NCBI GenBank assembly: GCA_029891345.1
Contig: CM056993.1
Span: forward strand, 231,417,488-231,481,487
Length of the DNA: 64,000 nucleotides
Reading direction: 5' to 3'
Origin: Dryococelus australis
Taxonomy: Eukaryota; Arthropoda; Insecta; Phasmatodea; Phasmatidae
In this document: piece after piece, positions 25,307 to 37,509 of the stretch
Numbering within the stretch: position 1 is the first letter of the stretch
Layout of the letters: every line of letters starts with the position of its first letter
Program-made: the position numbers and the translations under genes
The notes under the pieces: model-generated
What the model was told of the DNA's origin: nothing
The model's input: only the letters and a program-made list of their open reading frames with translations
Database searches by the model: none

Positions 25307-25469
25307 TCCTGGTGTAATGTATTATCTGTGCCTGGCACGGACCTGGGCCCCCTACGTTAAGGGGCTTGCATACGTGGAGTTGTCATACTGCTACAAGGCT
25401 GAGAAGAAGGTCGACACTGCCACGCGCATCAAGTGTGCCATCGCCACTACGCTCAAGGCTTGCAACTGA
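25307..25469 (+). CDS. Terminal exon of a small cysteine-containing protein, unrecognised
   Basis: A pyrimidine-rich tract (CCTCCTCTTCAACCAG) ends at 25306. The following frame runs to TGA at 25467-25469 with about 53 codons. It includes YVKGLAYVELSYCYKAEKKV and ATRIKCAIATTLKACN at the C-terminus. Codons end almost always in G or C, a striking contrast to the AT-rich surroundings and typical of well-expressed insect genes. Cysteine spacing suggests a secreted disulfide-bonded protein; an odorant-binding or haemolymph-type protein is possible, but no family signature is decisive. An alternative acceptor at 25287 would lengthen the exon. Confidence 0.45.
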
Positions 25470-26064
25470 TGTAAAGTGTTCTTGTGCTTCCTCTACCTAC
25501 ATGACTTAAGCAGTGACCCTATAATTTTACTGATAGGATGTCTGAGCTAAGGTTCAATGCAGGGCGCTGTACTATTTGTGCAGGGGATCGTCCAGAATAT
25601 TTTGAGCTATAACAGTCTGAATATGTCGTTTTTTTATAAATATTGAAGAGTTTCAAATGATCGTTTGTAAGAAGCGTGATTCTTTGAAAGTGGCGATAGT
25701 GTCGCATGCATTTGCTTGTGAGGTAGATACATGTAAGTTTTGATAATTTTTCTTTAAGTTCATATGGCTTCCAATAATATGTTTGATAATTTTAATTTAT
25801 ATTAGAAACATACTAAGGAGAGTCATTATAAATATTATGTGAAAATGTATCCTATAAATAATAAATTATAGTCATAATTGTTAAAATAAAATTTGAAATT
25901 TGCATGCTTTTGAAGTAATTCTTTTGGACCCATACTGACTGATATGTAAATGGAGGCTTATGAAAATTCAGTAACATAAGTAAGAATTAATTGGTCAAGT
26001 CGTAGGTTCAAGGATCAGTTTCTACAAAGTGGAAACGTGTGTTATTTAACAGCGCATATTCTAA
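25470..26064. other. No gene; presumed 3' flank
   Basis: AT-rich sequence after the small cysteine-containing exon, with several AATAAA-like words (for example near 25858). No coding or repeat signal was recognised. Confidence 0.4.
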
Positions 26065-26500
26065 TTATGCTAGCCGGAGCATTACATAACTGACATTTGT
26101 CAGTATTCCTTTATTTTTATTAAGGCGTGTTACAGTGTCATCTGCCACAGACACGTATGGGACAGGTTTGTGTTCTTCCTGGTAACGCCTCAGGTACCGT
26201 CTTCTTCCTCGCAGGTCTTCATATGATGAGGTGCACTTTGAAACGCCACCGTCAGAAATCCGACCTTGCATCTGACATCGGCATACAGGAAGTTGTAGTT
26301 GGCGTCAGCTTCTCCAAGCACCACGATACAGAAAGCAACTTTTTTATTTAAATATAAGCTCCCACTGTTACCTTGTGCCGCTATCTGCACATGCTACCCA
26401 TCAATACTCCACAAGCAGTGAAGGAAGTTCCATTTTGTCTGAAATGCATCAGCTGTACCTCCTCATCCGGTTTCTGATCTCGGCAATTGAAATTAAAATC
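26065..26500 (-). mobile_element. PIF/Harbinger transposase relic (DDE domain)
   Basis: Minus-strand frames contain LGEADANYNFLYADVRCK and, one frame over, GRISDGGV, then VPYVSVADD. These match the Harbinger core in order: the D-A-D-Y-F-Y-D-V-G-C stretch, the R-I-S-D-G-G-V-F motif and the P-Y-V-x-V-x-D-D segment with the third catalytic acidic position. Upstream (about 26400-26500) the expected W-F-H-C/D-G-K-H-V region is recognisable but frameshifted. At least two frameshifts make it non-functional. No N-terminal domain or terminal repeats were found. Confidence 0.65.
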
Positions 26501-27488
26501 TCCTCTATCTACAGCAGAAGCTCGAAGACAACACGGCGATTGTGGGATATCAAGTACATCTACCCACGTCTATACATTATCAGCATAATGTCTATGGCGA
26601 CGCGCTATTAAGGACATCCTTACTATCTTGAAGCTGTTGTCAACACAACACCAACCTTTGCTACATAAAATAGCTCACAATGAGACAGAATTTTATAAAA
26701 TTTCGGGTTACACAAAACCGCTAAGAATGTGCGACGAATTTAGTATTTATCAACTCGAATTATTACACGTCACTTTCTTTCTTAACATAGCATAGCAATA
26801 CTCCGAAGCACCTTGTTAACTGCGAAATGAGGCCGATATGAATTAAAATTTTCTTGGTGTTTATGTAAATAATAACTGGTAATGGACAAGAAAAGTATTT
26901 TAATACTGTACGAGGTTATACTTCTACACATTATGCAGATAACAATGGTGGGCATTTTAAGAAAAAGGAATGCTAATAACAGCACACAAATTTAAGGAAA
27001 CTATATTCACGTATGCTTTTGTTGAATTAATGTGAGTGTACCTGTCACGTAGTCTGACAAGCCGGATAACCACCGCACACCAAGCTGGGTACTGTTGAAT
27101 ATCGAAACCTTCTTTGCCCACGGTATGTGGGAAAGAAACATTTATTTATGATTCATCTCGGGTGTCATGAGACACCTGACCTTCAGAAACGACTGAAAAT
27201 ATCTCCGTATGACCTGTTGATCCCGGCGAATTGCTTATTGAGTAGCGTTCATTTCCTAGTACAACCTGAGCTGAATACACGTTATTTTATAAAACATTTT
27301 GTTACTTACTGACTAAGGACCTACGGTCTTTCGCATTTGGTGCGAATAGGCCATAAATCGAGCAGTATTGTATCGGGCTTCTACTGTATTTCGATAACAT
27401 ATTAGTTGCAGAATGTCTTTGAGCAATAACAATGAGTACATCATTTACTGGTCTTCAGAGCAGGAGTAATGCTGACGAAACGCTTGAG
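26501..27488. other. No gene recognised
   Basis: Short frames on both strands show no domains. Possible continuation of the Harbinger element towards its N-terminus could not be confirmed. Confidence 0.4.
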
Positions 27489-27893
27489 CACTATAAAGTG
27501 AGCGCCTTTCGAAATCAACCTTAGATAAAAGTCACTGCCCCTACCTGCATGTATTTCAACGAGCGCCCTGAGTGACATGCGCCTACTTAAGTTGGTAACG
27601 ATGGATGGGAAAGTAGTTCCACGGCTTACCGTTGAATAAGTAATTTCAGGTAACTATTTCAGTTTACTTAAATTATTTGAGTCACTTTCTGTTTTTTTAT
27701 TGTATCGATGAGTAAAAATGAGCAGATTTGTAAAATTTTTACTTTTCTAATAATTTCACAGTTTCACTAGACCGACGCATGTATAAAGTGTTGAGGGCCA
27801 TGGGAATGTTATTATTACATAAGGCGGAAGAATAAAAAACGTCCATACAAGTAGATCTTAAGCAGGGCTTTCAAAAGTGCTCATTTTATCGTG
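27489..27893. mobile_element. MITE-like element, copy B (405 bp)
   Basis: The ends are CACTATAAAGTGAGCGCC on the left and CACGATAAAATGAGCAC after reverse-complementing the right, an imperfect inverted repeat of about 23 bp. The interior is alignable by eye throughout with 40428-40831 in the same orientation (for example TTTTCTAATAATTTCA and CATAAGGCGGAAGAA). No transposase frame is present. Confidence 0.6.
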
Positions 27894-29166
27894 AATAACC
27901 TATAAAAGAGAAGACCCGGAAGATGAGGTAAACCAATCCCTCATTCAAAAACCTCAGCAACCCTACGCGCACACGGAAACATGACGATTCACCACAACAG
28001 CAAGCTGTAAAATGTATATAGACACTCTCTGGTGTTGTTTCTTCAAGATATGTGTTTTGAATGCATGGAAAACACATTACTAACAAGATGAGAAACTGTA
28101 ACATATAACGTTTAGAAATATTTCTGGTTCAGAATCACATAAATGGTAATATTCTTAATTTGGAAAGCGAATGTATACTGATGACATTCCGCCCTTTAAT
28201 CCTGCGGCAAATTTCCACACAGTACTTTCCCCCTCCAACACACCCAGTTATTCACTATCCCACATGTCTGAACCTTCTAATAACTGTAAATATTTATTTA
28301 CATTTTCAAACACTGTGGTTCATAATGATAATTGTGGCGGTGAAACATTAAGGAGTGTGAAGATATCGTAACATTCCTAAAAAAAATCTCACCCCAAAAG
28401 AAGATACTTTGTAAAAAAATTGTTTTCTTTCTAGATACTTGATAAATGGTTTTGGTTTTGTTGTTAAATGTTATTGTACTACTAATTTAAGGGAACTTCC
28501 TGCATAAAATAATGATTTGTAACACCCTCGTGTAGTTGATTCCAGCACCGATAGATCCTATCATCTGAATACAAGGATGATACATGTGGAAGGGTGGATG
28601 CAGATTCCAATTGTAGTAGTGTTTCCAGAACTTAAATTAGAGATGTGCTCCGGTCTTTACAAAAAAATGTGCTGTGTAGAAATATATTATTTTAACAATA
28701 AAATCATTTGTTGGTTTTGTTTATTTTTGTTACCATAATAGAACTACTATTAGATTCATATTAACCACATCAGTACATTTATAATGTATTTAAAGGGAAA
28801 AATTTCAGTAGAAGAAGTACAATACAAGATTCTCTTTAAATATATATAATATATATGTATGACATCATATGGCATACAATATGAGCACATATATTTGAGA
28901 ATTTGTATAAGTAAAATAAATATTTTAATAATTTCCAATATCAATGTATCTTGAGTATTCAATTTATTTCACATTTTTCTGTGTTGTAAAAAACAAAATA
29001 ACTAAGATCTTCTATTTTTAAATTAAATTACTTTAAACAAAATATGCTATTTTCAGCAAGTGAAATCACCTTCGGGTACCAGTTTGCAAGTATTAGCCAT
29101 AAGAGCACATAATATTTTCTTCATTTTGTAGGTTCCATGTTTGTATCGTCAAAATAAACAAAGATC
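27894..29166. other. AT-rich non-coding DNA, no gene seen
   Basis: Includes a short ATATATAATATATATG tract near 28842. No domain, RNA gene or repeat pair was recognised. Confidence 0.45.
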
Positions 29167-29483
29167 TTAATTAGTTACCAAGGTTAAGGAAATTTAGTTG
29201 AACCAGTGTATGAAACAGTTCATGTTAATGATAGATGTAATTTTGGAGCACGTGGCAAGCGATCAAATTTATAGGATATTACTTAGCAGGAGAGAATAAA
29301 ATGTTCATTATGCTGCGTAGGCCAAGAAGGAGCACTGAAAAGACGAGAGAGGAAACCAAGGAAGGCCGTGCCTGAAACATCCCAGGAGGGATGCCCAACA
29401 AGAGCACCGCTACAAAGTATATCAAAGAAATAAAATAATCTGGCTCGGCACACACAAAATTAATACGAAACGGCAAAAAGAAT
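29167..29483. repeat. Direct repeat R, copy 1
   Basis: The stretch from TTAATTAGTTACCAA to CGAAACGGCAAAAAGAAT reappears at 35441-35791 in the same orientation and clearly alignable by eye (for example TAGGCCAAGAAGGAGCACTG in both). Copy 2 carries about 40 extra bases inside. The pair flanks the split env relic. It could be an LTR pair of a deleted provirus or a partial tandem duplication. Confidence 0.6.
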
Positions 29484-29514
29484 AAATAAACTGATATATA
29501 TTACTCTGGTGTGT

Positions 29515-30430
29515 TCAAGTGGTGGGGAAGGGTGGGATTGAAGTAGATCCACAAATATCCCGTAAATTAGCGTCATGAGGCTGGGATACAAGTAGGAAAT
29601 AAAGTTCTTTGATAAGGGAATAATTTAGAACAAGATAAGGCAGATTTGGAATTGTCAAAGAAGTGAGATTTGAAATGAGTTTTGGGGAATGAAGTATAGC
29701 AAGAGATTGATTGAGATGAATGGCTGAGTTCACTTGAACAAAATTTTTAAAATACTGACTGACATTGTCACAGTGAGAAGCATTTCTGATGAAACCACTA
29801 CCAGATAAGGATGAAGTGAATGGAGTTGAGAACGTAGAGAAGTTCTACACAAAAATATTACATCAATACGAAACTTTGTTGCAAACAGCCAGAGAGAGTG
29901 TATTTTTTGCAAAAAAAGGTAGATCAAGGGATATAAAAGATTTATCACAAAAATTCAGGTGGTGTTTACCAACAAACAAATTGAATTCACAACTATCGAC
30001 ATGTGCATCAAAAAATGGGAAGTCTGAAGGACAAATAGTTATGCCATAGGTTTACACTTAAGACAACAAATTTCCAGAAATAGGTGCAAAAAGTTTTCGG
30101 TCTTAGCTCACAGTCAAAAAGTCAGCTACATTAAATAACAAAAATCTATTAATTTTTACAACAGGAGTGGAAAATGCGAAAACATGATAACTCTGACATA
30201 GTCCTTTTGCCAGTGGCATGTTCACCACAAAGTTCAATGAATAATTGTAGGTTATAGCCTGCAAAATACTAAATCCATAGTAAGGAAATATATTCTCAAA
30301 AGTGCCTGGTGCTAACATGTGTAGCTTTGGAAGCGGCACTTCCCTTGAACAATGCGGCATGAAGTCTGCGACAGCCTTCGACAGTGCGGAATAGTGCGTG
30401 TCATACGAAATGGGATAAATAACGAGCAGC
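29515..30430 (-). pseudogene. Retroviral env-like relic, C-terminal half
   Basis: Reading the minus strand from 30430 down, degenerate frames show the pattern of insect errantivirus/Iris-type envelope ectodomains. There is a strand of the form NFVVNMPLAKGLCQSYHVFA, then a Cys-Pro stretch with a following S-C-E-x-x-L-F motif (about 30000-30060), then an N-L-T-containing segment (about 29640-29700). Several stops and frame changes break it. The match rests on order and spacing of these features, without alignment. It would continue the relic at 34806-35430, from which it is separated by a hAT element. Confidence 0.4.
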
Positions 30431-32640
30431 AGGGCTGGACTGGTGCCTCGCTCTACATGCTGCAAAAGGAACTAGAACTCCGCCCGTGGAGACGGTGAAA
30501 GCTGCTTTGCTTGCAGCGTCCAGTAGTGCAGTTATAAACCGCGGGCGGTGAGCATCTATAGAAGTGACCATGGGGCTTTGTACCAGACTTATTTGTTCGT
30601 TTCGTTAAGTTGAACAGTATTGTTTTCCTAAACTATAAACTTGTTTTGCGTTAATGTGTGGGCAATGCTTCTGTGGTGTGCCGAGGGCCGGGTTATATCG
30701 CAGGCGGGACGCTGCTGTGGAAACGCTTCCACGCAAGGAAAATGGAGAGTAGCGATATTTCACGTCCTGGATTTTCAGGTAACTCTGCGTCTTCGATCTC
30801 AGAGGACTCGTGTGTTAGTAATTGTAACTGTATTATAGAAAAAAAACTGGAAAACACTCCATTTAGTGCTCTTAGATTTGACCAAGAAAATTTAATAATT
30901 CTCACTGCTAGGTCTACTCCTCCCTTAGCTTTAGACACTAAAACAAAGGCATTTACGCGGAATTTCCATTCATGCACTTACGAAGACATTTCTTGGTTCT
31001 GTCGCTGCAAGAAAATGATTAAACTTTTTTGTTGGTCTTGCTCACTTTTCTCAAAAGAAAAATCAGTGTGGCATGCTTCGGTTTTTGTGCTTTAAATATC
31101 CTACAGAAAGCAGAAAAGCGGGACAAGTTGTCTCACATTGTGTGTTTAAAAGAGTTGAAACAATTCGGTAAAACACGCATTGAATTTGCAGTTAGCAGTC
31201 AGTATCGGGTAAGCATCGAGATGCATAACGAGAAAGTACGAAAATACAGACGGATCGTGAGCCATCTAATTAGGGCGACTTGCTTTTTGGCAAAACAAGA
31301 ACAAACTTTGCGCGGTCATGATGAGTCTACTTCATCGCTTAACAAAGGGAATTATATCGAATTCCTTAATGAGTTAGCTGAGTATAACGATGAACTTATA
31401 ATTCACCTTGAAAACTTAACAGTCTTCACAGGTTTATCGAGTAACATCCAGACTGATATTCTGTTTTCCTTCTCTGACTTATTGCTAAGTGAAATAAAAA
31501 AAGCAATATTGGAATCAAGTTTTGTGGCACTAATTTTGGACGAGACAACCGACATAGAAACTAAATCACAGTTATCGTCTGTACTGTGTTATGTTACAAG
31601 AGATGGGAATGTCAAGGAAATATATTTATAATTCATTGATGTCAGCGATGATAAGACAGCTAATGGTCTTTATCAACCTGCTATACAACTTTAAATGTGT
31701 TGATAAGTTAGTAGCGCAGACTTACGACGGAGCTGCAGTGATGGCTGGAGAGCATGGTAGACTGCAGACAAAAATTAGAGCAGTCTGTGATCAAGCTATT
31801 TTTGTGCGCTGTTACGCCCACAAGTTAAATCTAGTTCTTTCGCAGTCTGTAAGTTACATCAAACAGTGCACGCTTTTCTTCATCTCGCTAACCGCAATTT
31901 TTTTTTTTTTTTTTTTTTTTTAAATCGACAAAGAGGATGCAAGCTTTAAAGGCAGAGGGGCAAAAAAGACATCCCCACTTGCTCCAACTCGTTGGAATTA
32001 CAGTAGTAAGCTAGCGGAAACTGTGTGCTAACACAAGGAAACTATTGGCGAACTCCTAAGAGCTATGGTGGAAAATGCTTACCAGTGGGATTCCGAAACA
32101 CTGTTCTGCCAGTGGTCTTTTATCCCATTTAAAAGACTTCGACTTAGATTTCTTTCTTGTCATATTTTCATACATTTTCCCTCATTCAGATTCTATTTTC
32201 CAAATTATCCAAGCAAAAATAAGTGACATCAATTTCTGTTTGGAGAAGATTGGAGACTTAAAAGCTTTCTGAACAATTTGAGAAACGATTTTGAACGAGT
32301 GTGAGAAAAAGTTTATTCCAGTTGTAAATGTGTTTCTCCTACAGAAAAACGCACTCGCGTAGATTCGTCAGCAGGCGAAGATAGGAAGGTTGTTTACAAA
32401 AGACTATTTTATCAAATTGTTGATGCAAATATTGTACATGTAACGCAGAGGTTTGCTGAAGTTCCTAAGCTAAAATTTCTAAGCTGGTTGGATAGCAAAC
32501 TTTTTCTTCAGCACGCACAGAATTTCTCAGACGAAGCTTTTGCATTTCTAAAGGAAAGCCACGGAAATTTTTTTATCTGCCGATCTTAAGAAAGTGAGCT
32601 GCACGTTTTATTCACGGACAGTGACATGATAATTGACATT
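30430..32640 (+). mobile_element. hAT transposase relic (ZMYM1/TTF zinc-finger type)
   Basis: In order: a TTF-type zinc finger with YEDISWFCRCKKMIKLFCWSC (trimmed here; about 30980-31060), then CFLAKQEQTLRGHDES, GLSSNIQTDIL, FVALILDETTDIETKSQLSS with the first catalytic aspartate (about 31540), YDGAAVMAG and VRCYAHKLNLVL (about 31730-31840), and ASGLLSHLKDFD further on (about 32120). This is the domain order of hAT transposases related to ZMYM1. The frame changes near 31090 and 31610, a T-run of about 22 bases interrupts it at 31899-31920, and there are further stops, so it is dead. CAGGGCTGGACTGG at 30430 is a candidate left end; a matching right end was not found. Confidence 0.75.
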
Positions 32641-33579
32641 TACTTTTTTATTAGTTCATTGTTACATTGTAAAGTGCTTTACCATGTGTTGTGTCTTAAT
32701 GTAGTGTGTATCGGTCCCGGATACAGGATCACATTGTAAGTAGCTTGTACGGGCTGGCTATTCACGGTCAGTTCTCTAAATGACGTTACAGATGGATACA
32801 GTTATAAACATGTGAACATGATTTTTTTATTTCATATATAACATTCTCACTTGTCAGCTGAAATGCACACACAAGTAATTCCAAATCTGGTCGTTCTGTA
32901 TGTAGTTATTAATAAAAGTGTGCAGTAACTGTGACTGTAAATAATGAGAGGTGAGGATATAGGCTACTAGCCTAATAAGTAAAAAATATACACGAGACAG
33001 GAACACAAGTACTAATTGGTTTTTGGTAGAAAAAGAGATGTTTGTTTTCCTGTCTCGTTGATATGTTGTAATTAATTGCTAGCAACATATTTTCACACCT
33101 CTAGTTGTTTACTATCAATTTTATTACGCAGCAGTTTTGTGTCCGTCCTCTGTGTATCCTTATACTCCTTCTTCTCCCGTCTCGGCACATAGCACAACTT
33201 TTCTTGTAAGTTTCTGCGACTGAAACAATTTACCACCGCCATTAATGCTACGTTTCTTTCTAACATCTAAGCATGCGACATGCAACAAGGGACGGGAACA
33301 AGTTCAGTAACTTAAATAAGACTATGTGCGACTTGTGCGTAGACAAACGTGACTTCAAAAAGTTATGTATCACGCCGAAAATCTTCCGCCAAAAAAACCA
33401 ATGAATACTAGTGTTCCTTTCCTGCCTCGTTTACATAATGTAATAAGTAACTTCAATTGATTATGGTAAATGTAACATTATTTTTTTAAATCTAATACGT
33501 TGATCAATGATCATAATAATGTAGAACATAGCTGACACGTTGTCGGGTATAGCATTGATAATGATAATGTCATCAGATG
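32641..33579. other. Non-coding, probably 3' part of the hAT insertion
   Basis: No coding signal. The position between the hAT transposase and the next hAT-like terminus suggests element or flanking DNA, but no boundary is visible. Confidence 0.35.
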
Positions 33580-34425
33580 TAGTGGCGTACCTACATGCAG
33601 GTTACTTGGGGTCATTACGTAACAAAATTTGTGATGATTTGGTTGCAAAAATATCTAAATAAAATTGAGGTCTATTCCTATGAAATCTAAGTACATATTA
33701 TTAAATTTTTGTGTTAAGACAATGTAGCTATTCTTCAATATCAATATTCTGTTGGTAAAAAAAATTCAAGATTTTTGTAAAACCACCTATAGCATGACCT
33801 TAATGCTAGTATTGCAATCATTTGAAATGGCATGATCTAGTTGTAGCTGAAAGTAACATTTATTCGAATTACAGTTTAAGTGATTGTTTTTTATTGAACT
33901 GTATGAAACAGACATTTTTTTAAATAACAATGTAATACGGGTTTAATCATGGACTGTTTACTGCCTGTAGGGCATCTATGTAATTGTGTCATTTTGTAAA
34001 ATTGTTATCATTTAAAATTTTGAATAGGTCTACATGTTTGTAACTTACGTTATTTTACTTACAGTTTACTTTGTGCAAGCATTTGTAGTTATGTATAATA
34101 ATATTGGAAAACGATATATTTATGGAGTGCGATGACAGAAAAAATGATATATCAGTATTAGTACCGTAATTATTTTAACCATTTGTGAAACACAGCTATC
34201 AGTAAAATTAAAAATTTTGGAATTTCAGTGTTTAAATGATACATTGAATGAAACAAAACAAGTAAAATAAAGTATTGATTTGATATCATCATCTTGCCAC
34301 TTTTAAGACATAATTCTACACATGTAATGTTCTTCAACTGGATTTTTTATAAGTGCTGTTCAACCTATGAAGAACACCCCCCCCCCCCCTCCTCCATCCG
34401 AAAAAAAAATCTGCCTACGCCACTG
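33580..34425. mobile_element. Possible hAT-like non-autonomous element
   Basis: TAGTGGCGTACCTAC at the left and CAGTGGCGTAGGCAG (right end, reverse-complemented) form a short inverted repeat of the hAT terminal type. A second right-hand terminus, CAGCGACGTAGGCAG when reverse-complemented, ends at 34751, so pairing is ambiguous. C-runs precede both right ends (about 34377-34389 and 34710-34723). No matching 8-bp duplication was found. Confidence 0.4.
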
Positions 34426-34805
34426 CCGGCGACTACTACAATGCACTTTTAGGAGAGATCCCTTGGGTTAAAGGATCAGTTAGGGAACACTCAGAACCAG
34501 CTTTTGTTTAATTATTCACTCATAAATGTTTCATCTTTAAAAAAGAAATATTAATATTACTACCAGCGGTATATTCAATGTTAGATACTAAAACTGCTTC
34601 AATAGCACCATTTTGCACCTTGAAATCCAAATTTTCTCAGAGGAGGGCCTACGGATCCTCCACTTCAATTACGGGAATCGGTGTCCCTTTATAAAATTCA
34701 CAAGTTAACCCCCCCCCCCCCCAAAAAATAACAATCCTGCCTACGTCGCTGAGAATGTACTACTTTGGACGCACAAAAATTGTGTAGCTTCCCTTAATAC
34801 ACGCG

Positions 34806-35430
34806 TTAAGCTTCGTCACTAGTAATTAGCCGTTGTGTCTTATTGTGTATAGCAATAAAATCCTTAGAATTCAAGAAAGTGGAGCTTAACCGTCCATGTA
34901 CACTAGTTTCAATGGCATGTTTCAGGTCAAATGGCCCCAACCTAGCACTAGACAAAGCTTCACTTACATGTAAAAACATAGTGTTGAAATGCAATCTGAA
35001 GCCTAGTATCATAATCTTGTACCACAATTCATGTGTTGCTTGGTTGAAAATATAATATAAAATATTTACATTATCCAAGTAAAGTGTAGCTAATTTTTTT
35101 ACTCCTTTTATGGTGTTCAGAAAGAGATCTTATAAATCCTTAATTAAAATGTGATTTTCAACATTGATATAAGTTTTATCTTGCTTGTCTTAAATGGAAT
35201 CAAACCGTTTTTTCCTTCGGACTTTGCAGGTCGCTACTATCAAAAGCCTAAAAATAGTTTTCAGAATTTTTCCATCAATATCTAATATTCCTAGAATTAG
35301 ACAGGACTAATGGAGCAGAGAAGTCAGGGTTCTTATTTCCGTTTTTAACTCACTAAGATTGTTTTCTAAGTGTAATAAATTATAGTTGAAATTTTGATCA
35401 AACAATCTATTTATTGTCCATTCGAAACGT
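34806..35430 (-). pseudogene. Retroviral env-like relic, N-terminal half
   Basis: On the minus strand, heptad-rich sequence (LLHLENNLSELKTEIRTLTS, about 35320-35380) precedes a stretch of the form L-x-D-I-D-G-K-I-L-K-T-I-F, in the position of an env fusion peptide. Downstream come FNQATHELWYKIMILGFRLH and ALSSARLGPFDLKHAIETSV with HGRLSS. The order matches the heptad/fusion-peptide/ectodomain layout of the 46-48 kb env. The basic cleavage site is not recognisable and stops interrupt the frame. The frame ends at 34806, near the presumed hAT insertion. Confidence 0.4.
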
Positions 35431-35440
35431 CTGGTGGATG

Positions 35441-35791
35441 TTAATTAGTTACCAATGTTAATGAAATTTAGTTGAACCAGTCTATGAAACTGTTAATGTT
35501 AATGATAGCTGTAAGCTCGGAGCACGTGGCATGCGAACAAATTTGTAGGATATTACTTGGCTGGAGAAAATAATTTTTTCATCTGCTGTGTAGGCCAAGA
35601 AGGAGCACTGAAAACAAAATATAAGAAACCAAGAAAGGCTGTACCGAAAACATCCCAGGAGGGCTGTAGGAGCCACAATCAACTGCATCGTTGAATGAAT
35701 CTTCAACAGGAGCACTGCTACAAGATATACCAAAGAAATAAAATAATGTGGCGCGGCACTCGCATAATTATTACGAAACGGCAAAAAGAAT
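35441..35791. repeat. Direct repeat R, copy 2
   Basis: Second copy of the 29167-29483 repeat, same orientation, with about 40 extra bases near 35665-35705. It abuts the env-like relic on its upstream (minus-strand) side. Confidence 0.6.
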
Positions 35792-36309
35792 CAATTATAG
35801 TTTAACTTACCCTTATTTACGGGTGAAATTACCATTTACATTGAATGAAGTAGGCAGAATCAAGTAGATAAAAATATTTAAATTGACATCAAATAATTTG
35901 CTTCTTCAAGTTAACAAGACTAGGGCATCAAAAAAATTATTTAAATAGATTCTCTATGATATACTTTTGTAATTGCATTTGCAAATCAAATTAATATACC
36001 TGGAGCACATTTTAACTATACCAATCATTTTTGGTGAAAAAGTAATTAATTAGGAACTTAATAAATTAATAATAATGAATACATATAAAAAATTAAAGCT
36101 GTGCCAATACAACTGGCACAGATTGCATGTGTTTTGCTGAAATTACAATGAGTATGTATACCTACTGTCATAAATTATTTCAACGATGTTTTGATAGCTT
36201 CACAAACGTTTATATACACATAAAAAAAATTTTCATGACGTCGAATAGTACGGAAAATAAACATAAAGCTTTGTATTGAGGCTCCTGCAATGCCATTCAT
36301 GATCCTGTA
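35792..36309. other. AT-rich non-coding DNA
   Basis: No coding or repeat signal recognised between the direct repeat and the Tc1 element. Confidence 0.4.
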
Positions 36310-37509
36310 CAGTGTATAGTATTGTAACATGCATGTGCTCGCGCACTTTCGTGCGACAAACCGCTGCCCCCATTTCCCATTGGCTATGGCGAAAGAGTAG
36401 ACACCTCATGTCCCGGCCTGGCCGCTGTTGGTGCATGATGTCAGGCACCTCAACATGCCAAGGCGATCCTTCACACTGTTTAACCGAGCACGCATCGTAC
36501 CACTGATCCAGGAAGGCCTAATGCCGACAGCTGTTGTAAACCATCTCGTAGTCAACCAAAGTGATGTGTCCCGAGAACGGAGGAGGTATCAGTAGACGAA
36601 TCCAGTGTCTTATCGTCCGACGACAGGTCGTCCTCACTCCACAACAGCAGCTTAAGAATGCTTTGTTACCATAAGTGTCACAAGGCACCCGATGGCTAAC
36701 GCCACAGAGCTCCGGGCTGACTTGCGACGGGCTTCTGGGGAGCAAGTGTTCACCCCAACTACCAAGAATCGTTTGCATGCGAGGGCCTTACATGCAGGGA
36801 GGCCCCTCCGTCCTTTCCCCTCTATGCCCTCGACAGAGCTTGTCAGAGTTGGGCACAAGCACACCATGAACCGTGCAGAGTGCCTTTTTGTTCTGTTCAT
36901 GGACGAAACCTGGATCACCCTCCACTCCGACAGTCGTCGCCCAAGTGTCTGGAAGCGTAAGGGATCGCGTACTATGCTGCAGCATGTCTAAGAAGTGAAC
37001 GCATCCCACGTAGCGTCAGTCATGTTTTGAGCTGGGATAATGCTGTGACGGCAGACGCCGCTCCTGCCTTATGACGGCAAAATGTAGGCGAGCATTACAT
37101 CCGTGAGGTGCTGCGACCAATTGTACTTTCATTCCGTGAAGAAATCGGCGAAGAATTAGTTCTTGTGGATGACAATGCAAGACCAGATCGAGCGGGGGTG
37201 GTACCAACCTTCCTCCAGGACTCCGACATTGCCCGAATGCAATGGTCGGCGATGTCGCCGGACTTGAACCGTATCGAACATGCATTGGATATGATGAAGC
37301 TTGCTATTCCCCAGCGTCCACGCCCTCCCATGAGCCGCAAAGAGATCATCGAGACTGCCGTCGAACGATGACATGGACAATTTGATCTGCGTTATGCCAC
37401 GACAAGTACGAGCCATGCTGGACATCCATGATGGCCACATTTCATATTGAATCGCCACAGTGGGACGTGTGAATAACACACTGCTCATAAAAAAAACACA
37501 GTGTGACTG
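36310..37509 (+). mobile_element. Tc1-like transposon relic
   Basis: An ATG at 36455 opens MPRRSFTLFNRARIVPLIQE, a Tc1 helix-turn-helix region, with in-frame stops near 36590 and 36655. The frame then continues to 36991 and includes LFVLFMDETWITLHSDSRRP, the first catalytic Asp region. After a frameshift, 37108-37371 contains LVLVDDNARPDRAGVVPTFL and WSAMSPDLNRIEHALDM, the D-N-A-R-P-H and S-P-D-L-N-P-I-E motifs of Tc1 DDE transposases. The right end ...ACACAGTGTGACTG (37509) and a CAGTGTATAG word after TA at 36310 are candidate termini about 1.2 kb apart, the usual Tc1 length. Stops and shifts make it inactive. Confidence 0.75.

Noticed and set aside
24968-25360. 130-codon frame across the GC-rich patch
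   Set aside because: Several frames are open here because of high GC; it conflicts with the better-supported splice reading and has no domain.
37156-37480. C-terminal half of a long minus-strand frame at 37156-37887
   Set aside because: It is antisense to the Tc1 transposase; only the part above 37509 is real Harbinger coding sequence.
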